Source: JBIQKZ01 sp044464765
GTDB taxonomy: Bacteria; Pseudomonadota; Gammaproteobacteria; Burkholderiales; Burkholderiaceae_B
Assembly (NCBI GenBank): GCA_044464765.1
Contig: JBIQKZ010000010.1
Span: 1-64,000, forward strand
Length of the DNA: 64,000 nt
Reading direction: 5' to 3'
Shown here in pieces: positions 8,621 to 16,356 of the stretch (position 1 is the first letter of the stretch; the number at the start of each line of letters is the position of its first letter). Under the pieces are notes generated by a model. The model was not told where the DNA came from and searched no databases. It saw only the letters and a program-made list of their open reading frames with translations. The position numbers and the translations under genes were made by a program.

Positions 8621-9463
8621 TTAGCCCCGTTTAAGAATGACGTCGATGACGAATTGGCTGCCGGTATACGACAGCAGCACAAAGGCAAAGCCCACCAGGG
8701 TCCAGCGCAGGGCGATGCGGCCGCGCCAGCCGCGCAGGTAGCGGCCGGTGAGCAAACCCGCAAACGTCAGCCACGACAGCAAGGTGAAAACGGTTTTGTG
8801 GTCCAGGGGGAACATGACGCCGATCAGGCGCATGGACACCAGGGCGCCCGAGAACACGGTGAGGGTCAGCATCAGGAAGCTGATCCATATCAGGCGGAAC
8901 AGCAGTTGTTCCTGGACCAGCAGCGGCGGCATGGCGTCAAGGGCGCGGCTGACGGCGCTGCGGGCGCCGGCTTGTTCGACCGGGCGGTGCAGGTAGCGGT
9001 CGAGCGTGGCCATCAGCATGGCTTGCAAGGCCGCCACGGTGGTCAGCCCATACGCCATCAGGGCGATTACCAGATGGCCGCGCAACCAGGCATCGCCGGC
9101 ATTGGCTACCAAATGGACGTGGGGGAACACGGCCGCCAGCGCGGCGACAAAGGCCGCAGCGGGGAGTAAAATGAGCAGTAGCCCGTCGATACGGATGAAC
9201 AGGCTTTCAAGCCAGAAGACGATCATTCCCAACCAGATGGCGGCCGATAACGCCAACGCCCAGCCCAAGTGCAAGCTGTAACCCATTAATATCGACTGAT
9301 ATAAAGCAATGCCATGCAGCACGATGGCGCCCAGCAGGCACACGCGCCCGGTGGCGCCTGCCTTTACCTGCGGGCTGCCATGCATCAGCGGCCGCCACAA
9401 CAGGCCGGCCAGAATGGCGTAGGCCAATGCGGCCAGCGAGTGAAATACAATGCCTGCGGACAT
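8621..9463 (-). CDS. Cytochrome c assembly family membrane protein (CcsA/YpjD-like)
   Basis: 280 residues with about eight hydrophobic helices. It contains a haem-handling-family segment with a conserved histidine (HLVIALMAYGLTTVAALQAM) and the late PLDHKTVFTLLSWLTFAGLL typical of CcsA/CcmF/HemX-related proteins. The betaproteobacterial copy beside ffh is usually annotated as a cytochrome c assembly protein. A direct role in haem delivery is inferred, not shown. The ATG is preceded by AGGAACT. It is divergent from ffh across a 99-base gap that must hold both promoters. Confidence 0.85.
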   Translation of the reverse strand: MSAGIVFHSLAALAYAILAGLLWRPLMHGSPQVKAGATGRVCLLGAIVLHGIALYQSILMGYSLHLGWALALSAAIWLGMIVFWLESLFIRIDGLLLILLPAAAFVAALAAVFPHVHLVANAGDAWLRGHLVIALMAYGLTTVAALQAMLMATLDRYLHRPVEQAGARSAVSRALDAMPPLLVQEQLLFRLIWISFLMLTLTVFSGALVSMRLIGVMFPLDHKTVFTLLSWLTFAGLLTGRYLRGWRGRIALRWTLVGFAFVLLSYTGSQFVIDVILKRG

Positions 9464-9562
9464 AGTTCCTGAATGGTTGGGCGACGGTAGGGCATAATGC
9501 CCTGTCGGCGTCAGTTTAATTCGACTTCCCGGATACCAACTAGTTTAAGCGAAACCATCGTT

Positions 9563-10981
9563 ATGCTCGAAAACCTCACCCAGCGTCTTTCCCGCGCCGT
9601 CAAAACCATGCGCGGCGAGGCCCGTCTTACCGAGGCCAACACCCAAGACATGTTGCGCGAAGTGCGCATGGCCCTGCTGGAGGCCGACGTCTCCCTGCCA
9701 GTCGTGCGCGATTTCATTGCTCGGGTAAAAGAGCGGGCCATGGGGCAAGATGTCGTAGGCAGCCTGAACCCCGGCCAGGCGCTGGTGGGCGTGGTGCACA
9801 AAGAACTCACCGCACTGATGGGCGGCGACCTGGGCCCCGAGGCCGGCGAGCTTTCGCTGGCCACCCAGCCCCCTGCGGTTATCCTGATGGCGGGCCTGCA
9901 GGGCGCGGGGAAAACCACCACCACCGGTAAGCTGGCCAAGTGGCTCAGCGAAGGCAGCCACATGCACCAGGGCCGCAAAACCGGCAAGAAAAAGGTGCTG
10001 GTGGTCAGTGGCGACGTCTATCGCCCGGCGGCGATTGAGCAGTTGAAGACCGTGGCGGCGCAGGTGAATGTCGACTTCTTACCGTCCGATACCAGTCAGA
10101 AGCCCGAAGACATCGCCCGGGGCGCGTTGGATCATGCCAAGCGCCACCACTATGAAGTTCTGATCGTCGATACGGCCGGCCGGCTGGGCATCGATCAGGA
10201 AATGATGCGCGAGATCCGTGCGCTGCACGATTTGCTGCGTCCCATTGAAACCTTGTTCGTAGTTGACGCTATGCAGGGTCAGGATGCGGTCAATACCGCC
10301 AAGGCGTTTGCCGAGGCCCTGCCGCTTACCGGCATTGTGCTGACCAAGCTGGATGGCGACGCCCGTGGCGGCGCGGCGTTGTCGGTACGCCATATTACCG
10401 GCAAGCCGCTGAAATTCGTGGGGGTGTCCGAAAAGCTCGACGGGCTGGAACCCTTCCACCCGGAACGCATGGCGCAGCGCGTGCTTGGCATGGGCGACAT
10501 CGTGTCGTTGGTCGAGCAGGCGCAGAAGAACATCGATATCGCCGAAGCCCAGAAGCTGGCCAGCAAGATCAAATCGGGCAACAAGTTCGACCTGAACGAT
10601 TTTCGCGATCAGTTGCAGCAGGTCAAGAAAATGGGCGACATGGGCTCCATGCTCGAAAAGTTGCCGGCGCAGTTTGCGCAGGCGGCCAGCCAGTTGCAAA
10701 GCGGCCAGGCGGAAAAACAGTTGCGTCGCACCGAAGGCATCCTGAATTCCATGACGCCTGGCGAACGCGCCAAGCCCGAGCTTTTGAAAGCGTCGCGCAA
10801 GCGCCGCATTGCCGCCGGGGCCGGTGTGCCGGTGCAGGAAGTAAACCGCCTGCTGACCCAGTTCGAGCAAATGCAGGGCATGATGAAGCAAATGAAGAAA
10901 GGCGGCATGGCCAAGATGATGCGCGCCATGGGCGGCATGAAAGGCATGGGCAAGGGGGGATTCGGCGGCTTTGGCCGCTAG
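9563..10981 (+). CDS. ffh: Signal recognition particle protein Ffh
   Basis: 472-residue SRP54 GTPase that binds signal sequences and 4.5S RNA and docks with FtsY at the membrane. The N domain is followed by the G domain: GLQGAGKTTTTGKLA (P-loop), DTAGRLGID (G3), TKLDGDARGG (G4). The C-terminal M domain is methionine-rich and ends in a Gly/Met tail. The upstream in-frame ATG at 9497 would add 22 residues not typical of Ffh. The start at MLENLTQRL fits the family. Confidence 0.97.
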   Translation: MLENLTQRLSRAVKTMRGEARLTEANTQDMLREVRMALLEADVSLPVVRDFIARVKERAMGQDVVGSLNPGQALVGVVHKELTALMGGDLGPEAGELSLATQPPAVILMAGLQGAGKTTTTGKLAKWLSEGSHMHQGRKTGKKKVLVVSGDVYRPAAIEQLKTVAAQVNVDFLPSDTSQKPEDIARGALDHAKRHHYEVLIVDTAGRLGIDQEMMREIRALHDLLRPIETLFVVDAMQGQDAVNTAKAFAEALPLTGIVLTKLDGDARGGAALSVRHITGKPLKFVGVSEKLDGLEPFHPERMAQRVLGMGDIVSLVEQAQKNIDIAEAQKLASKIKSGNKFDLNDFRDQLQQVKKMGDMGSMLEKLPAQFAQAASQLQSGQAEKQLRRTEGILNSMTPGERAKPELLKASRKRRIAAGAGVPVQEVNRLLTQFEQMQGMMKQMKKGGMAKMMRAMGGMKGMGKGGFGGFGR

Positions 10982-11038
10982 CCTGCGCCCCCGGCGACAG
11001 ACCTTCGCGCCAACACACAGGTAGAAGAGGGCACACGA

Positions 11039-11941
11039 ATGGAGTTGCGCCAGATCCGGTATTTCCAGTGCGTGGCTGAAGAGCTTAGCTTTACCAAGGC
11101 GGCTCAACGGCTTCATATCGCGCAGCCGCCTTTAAGCCGCCAGATCCGCCAGCTTGAAGAAGAGCTCGGCGCCGATTTATTCGAGCGCCTGGGCCGCTCG
11201 ATTCGGTTGACCGATGCCGGGAAGTTCTTTTTCGATCAGACCATGTATTTTTCCAGCCGGCTCGACGACATTGTGGCCGGTACCCGACGCATTGCTGAAA
11301 AGCGCAAGCAGTGGTTTGGCATCGGTTTCGTGCCGTCCATGCTTTATGGATTTGGCCCGGCGTTCATTCGCAATCTTTCCGGTCTGAACGATCGCGCGGA
11401 AATTGGCCTGGCCGAGATGACGACGCTTCAGCAGTTCAAGGCGCTTAAGGCCGGTCGCATCGAAATCGGAATCGGGCGTCTGCTTCTGGACGACCCGGAT
11501 ATCGAGCGCCTGGTTCTGGTCCAGGAAGAACTGGTCGTGGTCGTGCCCAAGAATCACGCCCTGTCGGGGCGCGCAAGCGTGGGAGTCGACGACATTCTTC
11601 TTGAACCCTTCGTACTGTATCCGGCTACGCCGCGCCCCAGCTATGCCGACCATATAATCGGCTTGTTCGAGCGCTTCGGCTACAGCTTGAATATTGCCTT
11701 TGAAGCCAACGAGATGCAGACGGCCATTGGCCTGGTTGCGGCGGGTCTGGGCATTACCCTGGTGCCCGCGTCGGTCCAATGCATGCAGCGCAGCGATATA
11801 GAGTTCATTGCACTGAGCGCCCCCGACTTCACCTCGTCGGTGATGATGAGCTGGATCAAGGATAGTGATTCGCCGCTCTTGCGCGAAGTCATCGAGATGG
11901 CCAAGAAAACCGCTCTGCAGTACTACAGTACGGCGGCTTAA
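11039..11941 (+). CDS. catR: LysR-type regulator, CatR/BenM-like
   Basis: 300 residues. The N-terminal winged helix-turn-helix (MELRQIRYFQCVAEELSFTK onward to about 60, with QPPLSRQIRQLEEELG) is very close to the CatR/CatM/BenM/ClcR family. These proteins sense cis,cis-muconate and activate catechol genes. An effector domain follows. The catB gene lies immediately downstream in the same direction, with an ATAC-N7-GTAT operator between the two. CatR genes are normally divergent from their target, so the co-directional arrangement is unusual. The start has AGAAGAGGG 10 bases upstream. Regulator identity is strong; the ligand is inferred from context. Confidence 0.88.
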   Translation: MELRQIRYFQCVAEELSFTKAAQRLHIAQPPLSRQIRQLEEELGADLFERLGRSIRLTDAGKFFFDQTMYFSSRLDDIVAGTRRIAEKRKQWFGIGFVPSMLYGFGPAFIRNLSGLNDRAEIGLAEMTTLQQFKALKAGRIEIGIGRLLLDDPDIERLVLVQEELVVVVPKNHALSGRASVGVDDILLEPFVLYPATPRPSYADHIIGLFERFGYSLNIAFEANEMQTAIGLVAAGLGITLVPASVQCMQRSDIEFIALSAPDFTSSVMMSWIKDSDSPLLREVIEMAKKTALQYYSTAA

Positions 11942-12000
11942 GCGCGCGCGGCCCAATTGCTTTTCTGCGCTGATGGCCCATGGGGTATGCATGTTTATCC

Positions 12001-12015
12001 ATACCTATAAGGTAT
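12001..12015. promoter_or_regulatory. CatR/BenM-type operator ATAC-N7-GTAT
   Basis: ATACCTATAAGGTAT is a perfect 6-bp inverted repeat around ATA and fits exactly the ATAC-N7-GTAT recognition site known for BenM/CatM-type LysR regulators (it also fits the general T-N11-A rule). It lies 37 bases before the TTGACA box of the predicted catB promoter, the expected position for an LTTR recognition site. Confidence 0.75.
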
Positions 12016-12052
12016 GAATTCTGCTGAAAATGATATTGGACGCGTAAGATAA

Positions 12053-12081
12053 TTGACACATATACTTTCCAGGTCATAGAC
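12053..12081 (+). promoter_or_regulatory. Predicted catB promoter
   Basis: A perfect -35 TTGACA at 12053-12058 is followed by CATAGA at 12075-12080 (16-base spacer), a weak -10 as is usual for an activated promoter. A half-site-like ATAC at 12062-12065 lies between the boxes and could be the LTTR activation contact. Confidence 0.5.
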
Positions 12082-12096
12082 CTGAAGAAGAATGAG

Positions 12097-13218
12097 ATGG
12101 AGCCAATTATCAGGGATGTCACGACCGTAATCGTGGATATCCCCACCATACGTCCCCACAGAATGTCGGTAGCCACCATGGGTGCACAGTCCATGGTCAT
12201 CGTACGCATCCAGGCGTCGGATGACGTGGAAGGTATCGGTGAGGCGACCACGATCGGCGGCTTGAACTACGGCGGCGAAAGCCCTGAAAGCATCAAGACG
12301 AATATCGATGCCTATTTTCGGCCTTTGCTGATTGGCAAGCCGGCCAATGGCATTGCCGCGCTGCGCCAGCAAATTAACCGGGCCATCAAAGACAATCATT
12401 TCGCCAAGTCGGCGATTGAAACCGCGTTGTACGATGCGCGTGCCAAGCGGTTGGGAGTATCGCTCAGTGAGTTGTTCGGCGGCCGGGTACGCGACGCGAT
12501 TCCTGTGGCGTGGACCCTGGCCAGCGGTGATACGCAGTTCGACATTGCGGAAGCCCGTCAGATGCTTGACCAGCGGCGGCACAATGTGTTCAAACTGAAG
12601 ATCGGCATGCAGTCGGTCAAGGACGACCTGAAGCACATTGAAAGCATCAAGAAGGCGCTGGGCGACGACGTCAGCCTACGGGTCGACGTTAACCAGGGCT
12701 GGACCGAAACACAGGCCGTATCCAGCCTGCAGGTCTTGTCGGATGTGGGTGTGGAGCTGCTTGAGCAGCCCATACACTACAAGAACCTTGCCGGGATGGC
12801 TCGATTGACCGCGTTGGGGCGGGTGCCCATTATGGCGGATGAAGCCTTGCGTGGGCCGCACGATGGCTTCGTGCTGGCGGCGGGGCGCTGCGCCAACGTG
12901 TTTGCCATCAAGATCGAGCAGGCGGGCGGCTTGCAGGGCGCCCGCGACTTGATATCGATTGCCGAGGCGGCCGATGTCTCGTTATATGGCGGCACCATGC
13001 TTGAAGGGTCGATTTCCACCATTGCCGCGGCGCATCTGTTTTCAACCATCAATTCGTTGGAGTGGGGCAGTGAAATGTTCGGCCCGCTGCTCTTGAAGGA
13101 TGAAATTCTAACGACGCCGCTGGATTACAGCGAATTTTCGTTGAAGTTGCCCAAAGGCCCTGGCCTGGGCATCGAGCTGGACGAAGACAAGCTGGCTTTC
13201 TATACGCGTCAAACTTAG
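12097..13218 (+). CDS. catB: Muconate cycloisomerase CatB
   Basis: 373-residue enolase-superfamily enzyme converting cis,cis-muconate to muconolactone in the catechol branch of the beta-ketoadipate pathway. The active-site pattern is clear: KLKIGM (KxK catalytic lysines), RVDVNQGW (first metal Asp), EQPI (Glu), DEAL (Asp/Glu), and KIEQAGG (second catalytic Lys). The length is normal. It is followed by catC and catA, so catB-catC-catA probably form one induced operon. The next step (3-oxoadipate enol-lactone hydrolase, CatD/PcaD) is not in the window. Confidence 0.96.
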   Translation: MEPIIRDVTTVIVDIPTIRPHRMSVATMGAQSMVIVRIQASDDVEGIGEATTIGGLNYGGESPESIKTNIDAYFRPLLIGKPANGIAALRQQINRAIKDNHFAKSAIETALYDARAKRLGVSLSELFGGRVRDAIPVAWTLASGDTQFDIAEARQMLDQRRHNVFKLKIGMQSVKDDLKHIESIKKALGDDVSLRVDVNQGWTETQAVSSLQVLSDVGVELLEQPIHYKNLAGMARLTALGRVPIMADEALRGPHDGFVLAAGRCANVFAIKIEQAGGLQGARDLISIAEAADVSLYGGTMLEGSISTIAAAHLFSTINSLEWGSEMFGPLLLKDEILTTPLDYSEFSLKLPKGPGLGIELDEDKLAFYTRQT

Positions 13219-13288
13219 CATGCTATTTGGTGAATTTGCATGCTCGGCAAGCCCAGGCTTACGAAGTTGACCGCGTGAATTCACCAAA
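13217..13288 (+). repeat. Two interlocking inverted repeats between catB and catC
   Basis: AGCATGC (13217-13223, overlapping the catB stop) pairs with GCATGCT (13238-13244). A second, perfect 11-bp repeat, TTTGGTGAATT at 13226-13236, pairs with its complement at 13278-13288. The left arm of the second lies in the loop of the first, so the two structures would compete or form a pseudoknot in the mRNA. catC begins 38 bases further on. Confidence 0.5.
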
Positions 13289-13326
13289 AGTACTCAGCGG
13301 GCCACGGCCTGATCAAGGGAGATCCT

Positions 13327-13617
13327 ATGTTATTCAAAGTTGAAATGAACGTGAATATTCCGCTCGATGCCGATCCGGACGCTATCGATGCCCTGAAGAA
13401 GAAGGAAAAGGAATACTCGCAAACGCTGCAGCGCGATGGTAAGTGGCGTCATATCTGGCGCGTGGCCGGCCAATACGCCAATATCAGCATCTTCGATATT
13501 GAGAGCAACCAAGAGCTGCACGACCTGTTGATGGCTTTGCCCTTGTATCCGTACATGGATCTTAAGGTCGAAGCGCTGTGCCGGCACCCGTCGTCGATTC
13601 GTGATGACGACCGCTGA
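13327..13617 (+). CDS. catC: Muconolactone delta-isomerase CatC
   Basis: 96 residues, matching the small barrel-forming muconolactone isomerase. The start MLFKVEMNVNIPLD, the central KWRHIWRVAGQYANISIFDI and the end LMALPLYPYMDLKVEALCRH are all diagnostic. It converts muconolactone to 3-oxoadipate enol-lactone. The start has GGGAGATCCT immediately upstream. It is 108 bases after catB and 40 bases before catA. Confidence 0.96.
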   Translation: MLFKVEMNVNIPLDADPDAIDALKKKEKEYSQTLQRDGKWRHIWRVAGQYANISIFDIESNQELHDLLMALPLYPYMDLKVEALCRHPSSIRDDDR

Positions 13618-13657
13618 ATTTTAAACCCTAATTCTTGAAAGTCCTTTGGAGACGAAG

Positions 13658-14566
13658 ATGAGCAAGCAGTCCGTTGAAAATTTATTGAAACAGATCGCGG
13701 CGACTGAAGGCGAGGTTGCCGACGAGCGGATCAAGGCGATCATTAATCGCATTGTGAGCGACCTTTTCCACACTATCGACGAGTTCGATATATCTCCCAG
13801 CGAATTCTGGACGGCCTTGAACTTCCTGGGCGCGAGCGGTAAAGAGTACGGCCTGATCGCGGCCGGTCTGGGCTTCGAGCGCCTGCTGGATGTGCGCATG
13901 GACGAGGCCGAGGCGGCAGCCGGCCTGGCGGGCAACACGACGCCGCGCACCATTGAGGGCCCGCTGTATGTGTCCGGCGCACCCGAGTCGACCGGCTTTG
14001 CCAAGATGTGCGGCGACGACGAAGTGGGCGAGCCGCTGGTGATGGAAGGGCAAGTGTTCTCGGAGGACGGCACGCCCTTGCGCAATGCGCTGGTCGAGGT
14101 ATGGCATGCCAATCACTTGGGCAATTACTCGTACTTTGATCCTTCGCAGCCCGACTTCAACCTGCGCCGCAGTATCCGTACGGACGATAACGGCCGTTAC
14201 TGTTTCCAAAGCGTCATGCCTTTGGGCTATAGCGTGCCGCCCAATGGCGCCACCGATACCATCCTGAAAAAACTGGGACGGCATGGCTCGCGCCCTGCGC
14301 ATATTCATTTCTTTGTAACTGCCGATGGTCATCGCAAGCTGACCACGCAAATCAATATTGATGGCGACCCCTATTTGTGGGACGACTTTGCGTTCGCAAC
14401 CCGCGAAGGCTTGGTGCCGCCGGTCAATAAAGTAAATGATGACGCTCAGGCCGCCAAATATGGACTGAAGGGCGAGTTCTCGCACATTGTGTTCAACTTT
14501 ACGCTGCACCAGGAAAAGGCACAGTTGTTCAGCACGGATGTGACTCGGACACGCGCCGCAGCCTGA
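13658..14566 (+). CDS. catA: Catechol 1,2-dioxygenase CatA
   Basis: 302-residue intradiol dioxygenase using non-haem Fe(III) to open catechol to cis,cis-muconate. The N-terminal helical domain is followed by the catalytic domain with GPLYVSGAP and VEVWHANHLGNYS (first Tyr region). RGRPAHIHF is replaced by SRPAHIHFFV, which supplies the two iron His ligands, and TQINIDGDPYLWDDFAF follows. The ATG has GGAG 6 bases upstream; an in-frame TTG at 13646 was rejected. Between this gene and thiS a GGGGG/CCCCC hairpin (14584-14600) lies over the thiS stop, without a clear T-run. Confidence 0.96.
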   Translation: MSKQSVENLLKQIAATEGEVADERIKAIINRIVSDLFHTIDEFDISPSEFWTALNFLGASGKEYGLIAAGLGFERLLDVRMDEAEAAAGLAGNTTPRTIEGPLYVSGAPESTGFAKMCGDDEVGEPLVMEGQVFSEDGTPLRNALVEVWHANHLGNYSYFDPSQPDFNLRRSIRTDDNGRYCFQSVMPLGYSVPPNGATDTILKKLGRHGSRPAHIHFFVTADGHRKLTTQINIDGDPYLWDDFAFATREGLVPPVNKVNDDAQAAKYGLKGEFSHIVFNFTLHQEKAQLFSTDVTRTRAAA

Positions 14567-14591
14567 GGTAGGTGATAGTGCAGGGGGGAGC

Positions 14592-14792
14592 TTAACCCCC
14601 GCCCACGGCAACGACGATTTCGATTTCGTCGTTGTCGGCCAGTTGCACACGCGTGTGCTGGCTGCGGGGAACGATATCCCCATTGCGTTCGATGGCGACG
14701 CGCCGCCCCGCATAACCCAGAACACGAATCAGATCGGCCACGGTGCTGATGTTCTGGAACTGTTGGGCGGAGCCATTAATCAGAAGGTTCAT
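14592..14792 (-). CDS. thiS: Sulfur carrier protein ThiS
   Basis: 66-residue ubiquitin-fold protein beginning MNLLINGSAQQF and ending AVGGG. The C-terminal Gly-Gly is adenylated by ThiF and loaded with sulfur for thiazole synthesis by ThiG. A GTG 12 bases upstream (14804) is the other possible start; neither has a good ribosome site. In most relatives thiS is followed by thiG. Here catA lies downstream in the opposite direction and no thiG is in the window, so the gene is an orphan. Confidence 0.85.
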   Translation of the reverse strand: MNLLINGSAQQFQNISTVADLIRVLGYAGRRVAIERNGDIVPRSQHTRVQLADNDEIEIVVAVGGG

Positions 14793-14804
14793 ACGGGTAG
14801 TCAC

Positions 14805-15149
14805 AAAAATAAGTCGCCGTTACCGGATGTATTGCCTGGTGGCGGCTGATCGTTGCTGAAGTATGCCTGGCATTGTGGAGTGCGTAGCCGGCGTCGCTGA
14901 TACGATGGCATATGCTCGAAGCCAAACAGGGTATGTGCCTGGATCCGAGTGAATTTGCATCGTGATTCAACGTATTATAACACCACCAAATTCGTTTAAC
15001 TTACGTTCATCTTTCTGTAATTTGCTTTCTTTTTGCGAGTTTTCAGTGCGCCGCGCGTGCATGCAAACAAGTGCCTATTGCCGCCTTCCGAGCATCCACT
15101 TGAAGCGGGCACCTAGTGAGTGGGTGCCTTGGGCTGTCCGTTTGCAACC
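14805..15149. other. Gene-free interval between thiS and trmB, AT-rich core
   Basis: 345 bases without a credible gene. The core at about 14963-15046 is markedly richer in A+T than its surroundings. It contains an extended -10 box reading toward thiS. A 6-bp hairpin (GGCACC/GGTGCC, 15106-15127) follows the trmB stop. GGCTGTCCGTTTG at 15132-15144 is a near-copy of the trmB 3' end at 15153-15165. No thiamine riboswitch motifs were seen in the 185-base thiS leader. Confidence 0.5.
14984..14992 (-). promoter_or_regulatory. Extended -10 promoter reading toward thiS
   Basis: The minus strand reads TGTTATAAT, a perfect extended -10 element (TGn + TATAAT) within an AT-rich stretch. The matching -35 region is poor, as is common for extended -10 promoters. 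It would give a leader of about 185 bases for thiS. Confidence 0.45.
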
Positions 15150-15986
15150 TTAGGCTTTCCGTTTGAAGATAAGGTCCCAGACACCATGGCCAAGACGCAG
15201 GCCGCGGGTTTCGAACTTGGTCTGCGGACGAAAATCGGGGCGCGGCGCATAACTCTCGCATGTATTGACCAGCAAAGGTTCCGCGCTTAACACCTGAAGC
15301 ATCTGGTGTGCGTAGTGCTCCCAGTCGGTCGCGCAGTGGATATAGCCCCCCGGAGCGATCCGGCTGGCCAGCAAGGCGATGAAGGGCGGCTGGATCAGGC
15401 GGCGCTTGTGGTGACGCTTCTTTGGCCAAGGGTCGGGGAAATAGATATGCACGCCGGCCAGCGAGTCGGGCGCAATCATGTCGCGCGCCACCTCGACGGC
15501 ATCGTGCTGGATGATGCGTACGTTTTGTATCTGCGCTTCGTCGATACGCCGCAGCATGGCCCCTACACCCGCATTAAAGACCTCGACTCCCAGGAAATTG
15601 TCCTCGGGCCGGGCCAGCGCGATCTTTGCGGTAGTTTCCCCCATGCCAAAGCCAATTTCCAGCACGGTGGGCGCCTGCCTTCCGAAGGTTTGCTCCATTG
15701 ATAACAGCGCGGGCTTGTACGAAACGGCCCACTGGGGCATTAGCCGTTCCAATGCCTCTTGCTGGCCGGGCGTGATGTGGCTGCGCCGGTGCACGAAACT
15801 GCGAATATGTGCCGGCGTGTGCGGCTTGCCGGAGGCGATGGGATCGGCGCCGGATGGGACGGCGTCCTGGCTGCCGCCATCCGAAGGCGCAGTGCTGGCC
15901 GGATCGTCGACGCCCGCAGGCCCTGCGCCGGCAAGCTCGGCGGCTGCGTTGTTATGGATGGTGCTGGATTGGGATTGCGAACTCAT
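15150..15986 (-). CDS. trmB: tRNA (guanine-N7)-methyltransferase TrmB
   Basis: 278-residue SAM-dependent enzyme that methylates G46 of tRNAs. The SAM-binding segment VLEIGFGMGETTAKIA, VEVFNAGVGAML, and the family signature YFPDPWPKKRHHKRRL are visible. The first ~70 residues are a low-complexity Ala/Ser/Gly/Pro extension typical of this bordetella-like group. Start MSSQSQSST was preferred to an upstream ATG at 16025. It ends FKRKA. The gene is back-to-back with tRNA-Gly. Confidence 0.95.
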   Translation of the reverse strand: MSSQSQSSTIHNNAAAELAGAGPAGVDDPASTAPSDGGSQDAVPSGADPIASGKPHTPAHIRSFVHRRSHITPGQQEALERLMPQWAVSYKPALLSMEQTFGRQAPTVLEIGFGMGETTAKIALARPEDNFLGVEVFNAGVGAMLRRIDEAQIQNVRIIQHDAVEVARDMIAPDSLAGVHIYFPDPWPKKRHHKRRLIQPPFIALLASRIAPGGYIHCATDWEHYAHQMLQVLSAEPLLVNTCESYAPRPDFRPQTKFETRGLRLGHGVWDLIFKRKA

Positions 15987-16088
15987 GGGCGAATTATAAT
16001 GTGCCGGCCCCGGGCGTGCGCCCATGACATTTGGGGCCGTTTCCGACTAGCGCTCGAACTGGCGTTATAATTTGCGCGCCGTATCGTG

Positions 16089-16162
16089 GCGGGTGTAGCT
16101 CAATGGTAGAGCAGAAGCTTCCCAAGCTTAAGACGAGGGTTCGATTCCCTTCACCCGCTCCA
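16089..16162 (+). tRNA. tRNA-Gly(CCC)
   Basis: A full cloverleaf: acceptor GCGGGTG/CACCCGC, D-arm GCTC-AATGGTA-GAGC, anticodon stem GAAGC/GCTTA with loop TTCCCAA (anticodon CCC), T-arm GAGGG/CCCTT, and an encoded CCA at the end. The outermost anticodon-stem pair is G-A. Its last 26 bases are repeated at 17656-17681. Confidence 0.95.
16137..16162 (+). repeat. Left copy of 26-bp direct repeat (tRNA-Gly 3' end)
   Basis: The T-arm, acceptor strand and CCA of tRNA-Gly recur without mismatch at 17656-17681. The distance between copies is 1,493 bases. This is the usual form of an attachment-site pair left by an element that integrates into a tRNA gene. Confidence 0.8.
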
Positions 16163-16196
16163 CTGGCGATCTTGCTTGAAAAATAGAACAAAAACC

Positions 16197-16216
16197 AATC
16201 AAGCCCTTGATTTTTC
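16197..16216 (+). terminator. Possible intrinsic terminator of tRNA-Gly
   Basis: AATCAA and TTGATT pair around a GCCC loop and run into TTT, 34 bases after the tRNA end. The stem is short (6 bp) and AT-rich, so it would be a weak terminator. Confidence 0.4.
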
Positions 16217-16356
16217 TCAACCCCTGTGCGAGCGGCAACCATAAAATAGGAATAGGCTTCGGGCCAGCGACTGGCGGCTCAAGGCGTCGTCTATGCGGCT
16301 GCGATAGGCTTTGCAGGCGGTGAAATGCGCCTGCTGGATTTCTACAAAGGATAAAC

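Noticed and set aside
14793..14977. Thiamine (TPP) riboswitch in the thiS leader
   Set aside because: The conserved CTGAGA and GAACCTGATC-type motifs were looked for and not found.
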